This document shows positions 56,627 to 64,000 of a stretch of 64,000 bases of DNA, in pieces. Each line of letters opens with the position of its first letter. Positions within the stretch are counted from its first letter, which is position 1. Made by a program: the position numbers and the translations under genes. The stretch is from NCBI GenBank assembly GCA_025267735.1, contig CM046303.1:38019380-38083379 (forward strand). Direction: 5' to 3'. Source of the stretch: Mactra quadrangularis. Taxonomy: Eukaryota; Mollusca; Bivalvia; Venerida; Mactridae. A model generated the notes under the pieces. That model made no database searches. It saw only the letters and a list, made by a program, of their open reading frames with translations, and was not told the DNA's origin.

Positions 56627-57626
56627 ACAAGTATTAGCATTTCCAAAATTGCTTGAATCGTCATTTAGCCGTGTATGACAGCTCCTTTAGTAAAGCATTC
56701 ATGCAATATATGTGTCAGAGTTTAACAATTTCGTCATGTTCCGACCGAGCACATACAAACTCATTTTTATGGTATACTTTATAATTCACCTATCCATTTG
56801 GCAAGAAATTATATTTATTGATAACCAATCCAGATTATTCGATTCAAGAACATGTTCTGTCCCATATTCCGACGGCTAATCGAACGAAGATTATATTTCT
56901 TTACAAGAAAATATTGACACAAAGCATCAAAGGTCCCCAAACAATTAGTAGCACGAAAGTACTGCTTACGCCTGTGATCTCTATATGTGAGGCATTAAAA
57001 TTCTTTAAAAAATGTTTATTAACCGTTAATTAAACCAACCATGTTTGATAATTTAATATATACATGTACAATATTTAAAAGGATCATTATCAGTGATGGT
57101 CTGATAATTCTTCTCTGTTTATGGTGTCAGTCACAGTGTCTTCGTCAGTAGTTTAGACTGTGACTTTCTATAAATAGACCGCAATAGACATTTATCTATT
57201 GAATTATCAAACATAGTTGGTTTAATTAGCGGCTAATAAACCTTTATAAAAGAATTTAATGTCTTAATTATAGATAAACAGACTGAAGCAGTATTTCCGT
57301 GTTAGTAATAGTTTGGCCTCTTTGATGCTTTGCGTCAATATTTTCTTGTAAATAAATATAATCTACGCTCGATTAGCCGTCAGTATATGGGACAGAACAT
57401 GGTCTTGAATAGAATAATCTGGTTTGCTTATCAATAAATAAAGTTTCTTGCCAAAAGGACTGGTGAATTGTAAAGCCTACCTCTAAAATGCGTTTGTACG
57501 TGCTCGGTCGAAACATGACGAAACTGTTAAACTCTGACACATATATTTCTTGAATGCTTTATTAAAGGAGATGTCATTCATGGCTAACCGACGATTTCAA
57601 GCATTTTTGGAAATGCTAATACTTGT
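56627..57626. mobile_element. 1-kb hairpin (foldback) element, ~425-bp arms
   Basis: 56627-57053 and 57202-57626 are inverted copies along their whole length (tip ACAAGTATTAGCATTTCC; inner end AAACCAAC.ATGTTTGATAATT). Arm identity is roughly 75-85% by eye, with small indels. The 148-bp centre is unique. No ORF is shared by both arms; a 71-codon frame in the left arm is broken in the right. Probably an old non-autonomous DNA element. Confidence 0.85.
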
Positions 57627-57769
57627 TTCTGTTACAAGTTAATCGCTTCAAGTATATTCTGTGACGTCATATTGAGCGTCTGGTCATTTTCTCGCGCAGA
57701 AATAATAAAGTACCAGTTTAAGTATGATGTTGCAAATCATAAACTACTTTGTCTGAGAATATTCTGGCT

Positions 57770-58088
57770 TGGGTGCTGTTAGGTATTGGCGATTTAAATT
57801 GGACTCTGATCGGTATACTACTATTAATCTTTTCATAACAGAGTATTCATTGTTAACACAATGAATGCAATAAAAACCTTGCCAGACAAAAGTAGGTCAA
57901 CCTCTGTTTGTAGGAATACACAGATGATCGATGAAACAAAAGAACTATTTGCTAACTTTTTTATTGTAGCGGAATTATCCGGATATGGATGCTGTTAGGT
58001 CTCGTTGATGAAATATAGGACTCCGATCGGAATACCACTATTAATCTATTGGTAACAGAGTATTCATTGTCAACACAATGAATACAAA
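57770..58088 (+). repeat. Diverged ~100-bp direct repeat pair
   Basis: 57770-57872 and 57984-58088 share GATGCTGTTAGGT, GGACTC.GATCGG.ATAC, CTATTAATCT, and TAACAGAGTATTCATTGT with ACACAATGAAT, offset by about 214 bp. Confidence 0.8.
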
Positions 58089-58443
58089 AATAGTATATGT
58101 TTTTCTAACAAAACTTAATAAATGCATATGATAAAACACGTTAAATTGGCAGGTTTTATGGCAAAAGTTGGAAAAAATTATGATTTTATAGCCGATTTTC
58201 TTGTTTTAGCGGATCACAACGGGAAGTCGATCAAATTGCTACCTAGAAGTTCTATAGAGAACAACTTGTAAAACTTATAACCGTCAAAATTTCAATTTTG
58301 TAACAAATAAACCGACCAATCAGAATAAATATTTATAATATATTATTATGAGTGTTTGTTAAAGATTTTAAACATTTCAATTATTGATTGAAAATCCATA
58401 TGTTTAAATATTTGTGACTTATAATCCTTGTAATTATATATAT

Positions 58444-58527
58444 AATTCGAGGGTTGCCCTAAAGACTGTAGTAACTTGCTCTTTTACACAATGCACTTAC
58501 TACAGTCTTGCAGGCAACCCTTGAATT
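58444..58527 (+). ncRNA. Pre-miRNA-like hairpin
   Basis: 84-nt imperfect stem-loop: AATTCGAGGGTTGCC / GGCAACCCTTGAATT, a 3-nt internal loop (CTA / GCA), AAGACTGTAGTAA / TTACTACAGTCTT, then a loop of roughly 25 nt. AT-rich flanks extend the pairing. Size, pairing and the small internal loop are those of a miRNA precursor; a short palindromic MITE is the alternative. No mature miRNA recognised. The strand is arbitrary. Confidence 0.5.
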
Positions 58528-59847
58528 AAAATATATCAAATAAACATGAAGTAATGTATCACTTCTCTATTTTATGTCAAATCAGTATATAAAGCACAAC
58601 TTTGTTAACATAATAATAATTAAAATAAATAAGTCAAATAATAATTCGGTTCATGCTATTCTCTATAACTAATCATAGCTGTTGGATTTCATTATTGATT
58701 CCAGTTTAGCGAAAGGAGCACATGCTTTTGTTAGCCTAGATTTGATATGTCCTTCTGGGCTCCATTACAGTAGTATCCACTCATCGTTGGCATAATTGAT
58801 TGTTCTATTAATGCATATACATGAATATACAGGTATTCATTACTTTAGAGGTATTTATTTGGAGTCCAGTCTTTATTTCATAAAAGTTAAATATGTTTTG
58901 TCTTGTCACTGTTTTCTGTCTTATGTAGGCTACGTGCATTCTATAAAGACGTTGAAGATATCACCTCTATACTAAGACGCACAGCGCTTCCCAGAAGTCG
59001 GCGTTTTTGTACGCAACAGAATTTAGTGCGGCGCATAAAGACAAAATCGTTAGATTTTTTTCGGTTTTTTTTTACAAAATCATTGTTAAAATGTTAAATA
59101 AATGATATCTATAGCTACAAGAATATAAATCCATAAATACAAAGTACTTTTAAACCTCTAAAGGTATAGATGCATAATTAAACCGTGTATTCTACTTTCG
59201 ATTTAAAATGTATGTGTACAAAATGACAGATGTTAACACGTTATGATGGAGGTTTAACTACCGGTTAAAATATTTATTTTAATGAGGAGTTGGATGGATG
59301 GTTAAATTTTATTGTTTAGACACACAATACATACTCTATTTGTTCAGTATACTTGAAGGGGGAAATTATTAGAATACACGTGTTTTCAGGTAAATAAACA
59401 GTTTTACCCATGATGCTCGGCGTCTGCGTACAATGGCCAGGCAGACCGTTTGTGTACAGAATCGTATGTGCAAAGTTAGTATAGATGTAAAATTGAATAC
59501 ATTTTAGATAATGTAGAATGATTCTATTGGGTATTAACTGACCTTTTCATATTTTTTGTGGGTTTATGAATATTAATGTCATTTATACTGTTACTATCTC
59601 ACGATATGGTATGGATCATTGATATAAAAGCAGCCACTAGTCAGTGGGAAATCTGGTTTAGATGTCTAATAAGGTAGCAAACATGATATGGAAGAAAAAT
59701 TTAATCTTAACGATGCATTGCATCAATATTTATCCACACTGATCAAAAAGACACGTGATATAGGTACCGTGAAAATGTAAAATGGCGCTACGTACCACTT
59801 ATAATAATACGGCTTTTATACGCCTTTGCCTCCAAGTTAGCTTTTAT
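58528..59847. other. No gene seen
   Basis: AT-rich. A frame at 58903-59097 has no motif. Confidence 0.4.
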
Positions 59848-59935
59848 GACGACGTGGTAGAGTGTCCGCTGACGACTGGGGAGGTCGTGGGTTTAAATCT
59901 CAGTTTGGGCCAAGGATTTTCTCGGGTTACATAAT
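59848..59935 (+). repeat. tRNA-derived SINE head
   Basis: GACGTGGTAGAGTGTCCGCT (A box) and GGTCGTGGGTTTAAATCTC (B box), then GGGCCAAGGATTTTCTCGGG, the start of a SINE body. The body beyond about 59935 is not identified. Confidence 0.6.
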
Positions 59936-60105
59936 GTACTGTGTGTTATAATGCATTTCATATAGAACCCATTACTTGTTACACCCTGACTCACAATTTT
60001 AAATATAGATTTAAAATAGTCTTATTTTACAAAAATATATCTCAATGAAATAGATATGAAGTATTTTAGTTTAGCTATATAACTGGTATATAGCCATATG
60101 CATAT

Positions 60106-60536
60106 CTGAGATGCGTTCAACAAATTAGGCTAATGAACGACTGCAAGCGCTCGTTGTTATTTGTAAAATCCAATATGGCGACCGACAGCACATTATTGAA
60201 TATAGCGGGTGGGGGGAACAATTATTTCTGCTGATACATGAGATCCTTCACATTTTTTATCATGAATATGATATGAATCATTATGATACAATTTACCGTA
60301 CCAAATAAATTATATTATATGCATTGAGTTGATATGTTTTGTGGAACAAGTAACACACACGTTTGCGTCCCATTTTTCAGTGATAATTCATTGAGATAAA
60401 AATTCATCTTTTTCTGGCCGCCATTTTGATATTAAAGCGAAACACCTCTCGAGCTGAATCGCAAGCGCCCGCGAGCACTCGGGTGGGCACCCGATGTCGC
60501 TCCGAGCGCTTCGATGTTGAACGCACCTCAGGTAGT
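60106..60536. mobile_element. MITE with CTGAGRTGCGTTCAA ends
   Basis: The left end CTGAGATGCGTTCAACA and the right end, other strand, CTGAGGTGCGTTCAACA match over 17 bases with one difference. The inner parts also pair: CAATATGGCGACC at 60171 and GGCCGCCATTTTG at 60417. GC-rich AGCGCTC and GCAAGCGC words occur on both sides. No ORF. No clear target duplication, so the superfamily is open. Confidence 0.65.
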
Positions 60537-60800
60537 CTTTTTTTAGTTCTTTTGTTTACATATATGATCACACTCTAAAATTGTTCTTATGTCGTATTGG
60601 AGTATTGCATTTCTATATGCTTAATTGTATGTATAAGGCAATCTCGTACCCAACCGAGAATTTTGTTAACCTCTGGGCACAATAATGATATAAAGTCACT
60701 CATGCTATAACTAACCGTGACTGTCATTATTTTTGGATTGAATAACCATCTAGTAATCTTTGCCATAGCCAGTTTTCAAGTGCCCTAGTAGCTTATTCAG

Positions 60801-60860
60801 AACGGTTTTCCCCACAGGTGACATACCCAAATTTGGTTCTGTCACCTGTGGTATTCCGTT
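60801..60860 (+). ncRNA. 60-nt hairpin, possible small-RNA precursor
   Basis: AACGG...CCACAGGTGACA, 16-nt loop, TGTCACCTGTGG...CCGTT: a 12-bp perfect stem extended by a 5-bp lower stem across a small bulge. Short for an animal pre-miRNA but in range. Could also be a protein-binding palindrome. Strand arbitrary. Confidence 0.4.
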
Positions 60861-61717
60861 ATGACAATGACCAATGGTTCTTGGTAAATCTGGAAATTGG
60901 AATGCATGGGTTTTTCACAAACACAAACATTTATCAAAGTGATCTCGATTACTAAACGCATTGTAGAAAAAGAGGTATCCTTATACATTTCATATGCACT
61001 AATTTTGCACATTTTTATTGGCATACTCAAGTTGTGTCATTTTCATGATATGTCTACATTTTTGTACACGTTTATTTAATAAAATGCACATTTTTGTCAA
61101 ACTATGTGATAATTATTTCATGCAATGATTTACGAAATAAATATTGATATCTTAGAACCTTAAACCTTATCAGCTTTAATTACCCTAATCCCCCTTAAAA
61201 GAACAAGGAACTGTCTAACTGATTCTGAATATTTCAAAAGAGCCTCATGGTATAAATTGCCTCTTATCCGGAAGTCTCTGTCTTTTACAAAGGCATCAGA
61301 ACAGTTGAAAGAATATCATTGAACACAAAAATGTTTATAAAACGATCATTCATCGAAACAACAGCTTCGAAACAAGCTGACTAAGATCGAGGAGTTCTTA
61401 CACAGTCCCTACAGTGCTTACGTCACACTATGGTACTGATTTAACAAAGCGAAATTACCACTGCGGGAAGTATGGATATCATCTCATTGAAACTATCCTA
61501 GATTTTAATGACTGATTATGTCTCTGAAATAATTCGTAGCAAACTCAACAGCGGTTGACTTAAGGGTTGCTCGATTTACCGCACACTCACACAAATATGC
61601 CCATTTGTTTGTGTTTTCATCAATTTACAAGATTTATAAGCTATTTTCCAAACAGTACTATCATTACTTAGATTACAATTCAAAATCCGGTAGTTATAAA
61701 TGTAATATGTTTATAAA
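60861..61717. other. No gene seen
   Basis: Opposing short frames at 60842-61079 have no motif. AT-rich otherwise. Confidence 0.4.
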
Positions 61718-61725
61718 TGCGATCC

Positions 61726-62007
61726 ATAGGCGGTTCTAGCTTGGGGTGGGGGTCAGGGTGTTCCGGACCCCCCTGATTGTATTTTTAACAGTAAGCCATT
61801 TAAGGTAGCATGAAGCCATTTTTCTTGGGATTGCTTCGCTCGGCTTTGTGATTCACAATATCAAGTGTTTATGTAGTTTTTACTAAGAACATGTTGTGTT
61901 AACAAGCAAACAGTGCATAATGTGGTTTTGATTCGAAAGTTTGGACCCCCCCTTTGAAAAGGTTTGGACCCCCCCCCCCCCTAGAAAAAAAACCCAGGGT
62001 CCGTCCT
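61726..62007. mobile_element. Small element with C-tract palindromes
   Basis: 282 bp between TGCGATCC (61718-61725) and TGCGATCT (62008-62015), a possible 8-bp target duplication with one mismatch, as hAT elements make. The ends, CATAGGCGGTTCTAG and, other strand, AGGACGGACCCTGG, are only weakly similar. The inside carries GGGGTC..GGACCCCCC and two GTTTGGACCCCC words. Confidence 0.45.
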
Positions 62008-62269
62008 TGCGATCTGATATATTGCGTTACATAAATACAAATATGGTAAATATCTGACACATATACCTCTGATACTTGTTCTTTTCTTTATACTGATCTA
62101 TTGGTAAGTTGTTTAAATCGACTTTCAAAAAGCAAGTGTACGTCACAATGTTTCCTATAGCGTTTCCTTTTATCATTGTTTATTTTACAATAAAGGCCTT
62201 GCTGTTATTGTAATATATTAATTAAAACGTTTAAAATTGTAAAATTATTATAAGAAACGCCGATTTATG

Positions 62270-62313
62270 GTGGCACTTCCTGTTTGTGAGGAAAAACAAA
62301 GATGGCGTCGTTA
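62270..62313 (+). promoter_or_regulatory. Core promoter/start context with ETS- and YY1-like words
   Basis: CACTTCCTG (ETS-like) about 27 bp before, and AAGATGGCG (YY1-like, overlapping the ATG) at the presumed first exon. Short TATA-less housekeeping promoters in animals often have this pair. Inference from motifs only. Confidence 0.35.
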
Positions 62314-63095
62314 GTAAGTATTTGACTTTTTAAATATAAACACACGTATACTTCATTTAAAAGTCATGAGATTTATCTGACAGTATTTTTTATGGAAATG
62401 TTTAAAAAATGTATAAAATCCACTAGATTTATGTGGATATATTGGTTTAATTAAAGAGATAATTATTTTTAGATTTTAGACCGTTGGTGCCAATTAAGCG
62501 ACCATTCATTCATTCACTTGTTTTGCAACATTTCTCTAGTTATATGCTTTGTTTTGATGCAAAATAAGTTGAAAGTTCTGCGTCCGAGGCCAATAGTGAA
62601 GCGCAGGGTTTTGCATCCTGAGATACCGGGTCTGATTTCCGACCCTTTTCTGAAAACAATATAAGTTAAGATCATTGATGAATTCTGGGAAGAAAAGTGT
62701 CTAGGATAGCTTGATAAGTGAGTCGATGGCCGTTCATGGCATGTATTGGTTACTCGGACCGGATATTTTCTAGCTCAAACATATTTTCAAATCTCAAATT
62801 TGCAGTTAAGCACTTATTATTAACTTATATATTTTAACCTCTACTCGATGTGTACGAAGCTCACTGTACTATCTAGTATAAGATCAATTAGGGTCTAGTT
62901 TGTGTGCTTAGAGACCATACAATATTCTACATTTATAATGCATTTCATAGTTTCAAACTTTTATAATAAAGAATTACAGTTCCCCCAGCTTTCAGGCCGT
63001 TCAGACTCGCCAAATGCTTGGTTGAAAGCTGATTATAGAAGACCTGAATACAGTAAGAAAGATGATGATGAAGATTTCACGACATCTTTTCCCAG
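62302..63095 (+). CDS. 5' exons of an unrecognised gene (continues past window)
   Basis: Exon 1 is ATG GCG TCG TTA (62302-62313) followed by donor GTAAGTATT. Exon 2 is 62980-63095, acceptor AAAGAATTACAG, donor GTACAT, joined in phase 0 and ending in phase 2. Predicted start MASLFPQLSGRSDSPNAWL, then KADYRRPEYSKKDDDEDFTT SFPR. A tiny first exon with a consensus donor, acceptors that fit, and an acidic KKDDDED stretch make this look like a genuine single-copy host gene. Downstream exons were not found before the window ends. The family is not recognised; a cytoplasmic or nuclear protein is likely as there is no signal peptide. Confidence 0.65.
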
Positions 63096-63230
63096 GTACA
63101 TTCTTTATGAATATTATTGTCATTATGTATAAATTTATTTCAATGTTTTGCTAAAATAACTTTATAAATGATAAAACAAAACAACGAGACACATACAAGT
63201 ATACATGACATTCTCTTTGCACAAGCAAGA

Positions 63231-63310
63231 AGTAGGGTTGTTTGTTTGGGTTTTACGGCGCACCAACACAGAAAGGTCATATCGCGCCGAGCAAGAAGTA
63301 GGACTGTATG
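63231..63310 (-). repeat. SINE core fragment
   Basis: TTTGGGTTTTACGGCGCACC, AACACAGAAAGGTCATAT, CGCGCC: a variant of the core GGGTTTAACGCCGY..CAACACA.....TATA.CGGC seen at 24360 and 48245. This explains the 110-codon minus-strand frame over it. Confidence 0.55.
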
Positions 63311-63398
63311 AAATTTACTGTCGAAAATAGTAAGTAGAGAAATTGACAAAACACGTCGACTAGATCTCACACCATAAGGTGAATGTGTTTTGCACTTT

Positions 63399-63428
63399 TT
63401 GGAACGATGTCCTAAGACATCGTTCCAA
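63399..63428. repeat. Perfect 13-bp hairpin
   Basis: TTGGAACGATGTC, loop CTAA, GACATCGTTCCAA. No mismatch. It lies in the intron after exon 2 of the gene starting at 62302. Confidence 0.85.
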
Positions 63429-63884
63429 TGGTAACAAGAAAGTATAAGATTACTCTTTTCACGCTTCAACAATTTTCAACATAGACAAAGAGGCGTAGTT
63501 CAAGCGTGAAACTCATTAACATCTCATTTAAATGTAATACAACGCTGGCTTGTGTTGTCGTTCTTGAAACTCTTCAGGAAAAGGGAGGTTACTCTCAGGA
63601 CATACAAATTTTGCAATGGAGACGGGACTACTCAACCCGTAGACAACTCAAACCGTGACAACTGCAATGATTACTTGTAGGAGTAAAAAGGGCCTACGAT
63701 GTTTTTGACAATGCCTGTTATATGCGTAGCATAATTACATCATTCGATAGTAATAAACAATATTAAATGATCGTATTATATTATGATACTTATGTCAATA
63801 AAGATGATTTTGGTAGTTTTTGGAAGCACCGTTCTGTGCATATCTAAAACAAACACGACGTCAACGTTACAAATAAGACAGTGG

Positions 63885-63983
63885 CTAGAGTAACGGTACC
63901 GTAACTCTAGACCCAGGTTCTAGAGTTACGGAAGTTCCGTAACTGTAGACAACCCTGCCAGGGTTGGCTAGGGTTACGGAAGT
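63885..63983. repeat. Chain of overlapping palindromes
   Basis: Four palindromes in 82 bp: CTAGAGTAACGG..CTCTAG (63885-63910, one mismatched pair); GTAACTCTAGA / TCTAGAGTTAC (63901-63929); AGTTACGGAA-G-TTCCGTAACT (63924-63944); CAACCCTG-C-CAGGGTTG (63950-63966). CTAGRGTTACGGAAGT also occurs twice (63920, 63968). Possibly the end of an element cut by the window edge. Confidence 0.8.
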
Positions 63984-64000
63984 CAAATAACATGCGTACA

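Noticed and set aside
56818..57033. 71-codon frame in the foldback arm
   Set aside because: The inverted copy of the same arm breaks it repeatedly, so no coding constraint is evident.
63140..63472. 110-codon minus-strand protein
   Set aside because: It runs over a SINE core fragment and a perfect 13-bp hairpin, in the intron of the gene starting at 62302; no domain.

Overview
The window looks like nuclear DNA of a marine mollusc, most likely a bivalve. This rests on its very AT-rich intergenic sequence, spliced genes with GT-AG introns, tRNA-headed SINEs, a Mag-like Gypsy element with a leucine-tRNA primer site, and the mix of mariner, Tc1, Harbinger-like and non-LTR elements. No species marker was seen, so the organism is an inference. 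Most of the sequence is transposable elements and their debris. Confident host coding sequence is limited to one long exon chain and the first exons of a second gene, with a few isolated exon candidates besides.

Layout. 1-5 kb: a decayed Tc1-type transposase gene (596-1614) and an apparently intact mariner (2668-4007) with terminal inverted repeats, TA target duplications and an uninterrupted DD34D transposase. 5-12.4 kb: two short sequences copied without error between distant sites (2317, 5301-5577, 10334), a 20-bp minisatellite (5955-6553), a possible minus-strand exon (10030-10335) and a pogo-like MITE (11841-12087). 12.4-16.03 kb: a Gypsy LTR retrotransposon with 5' LTR, primer site, gag-protease and reverse transcriptase, cut off within pol right in front of a host splice acceptor.

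16.05-30.65 kb holds the most interesting locus: a plus-strand chain of at least eleven exons. It starts with five related 93-99-nt cassette exons (A-E). Then come a 1.66-kb exon (F) with zinc-binding motifs and a tyrosine-recombinase domain, an acidic exon (G), an exon with 96-bp internal repeats (H), two exons forming a SANT/Myb-like module (I, J) and a last exon with a poly(A) signal (K). Every internal exon is bounded by phase-1 introns, so exons can be skipped without losing frame. Exon F has two in-frame stops and one 1-nt deletion. Exons B and C sit in a ~1.05-kb tandem duplication whose introns are over 99% identical while the exons differ by about 8%. A decayed CR1/L2-like LINE and SINEs lie in the introns. 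A second copy of the SANT half-exon lies just downstream (31541).

32.7-37.8 kb has minus-strand exon candidates and no other clear gene. 37.8-44.4 kb is a nearly complete two-ORF non-LTR retrotransposon with one frameshift; an inverted-repeat unit carrying a tRNA-like sequence lies in its 3' region. 45.1-46.5 kb is a Harbinger-like non-autonomous element with dense short motifs near its ends and a captured coding fragment. 49.86-55.0 kb is a 5.1-kb foldback element: terminal inverted repeats and two 35-bp tandem arrays in opposite orientation. 56.6-57.6 kb is a second foldback with ~425-bp arms. The right end carries miRNA-sized hairpins (58444, 60801), small MITEs, the 5' exons of an unrecognised gene (62302-63095), and a chain of palindromes at the edge.
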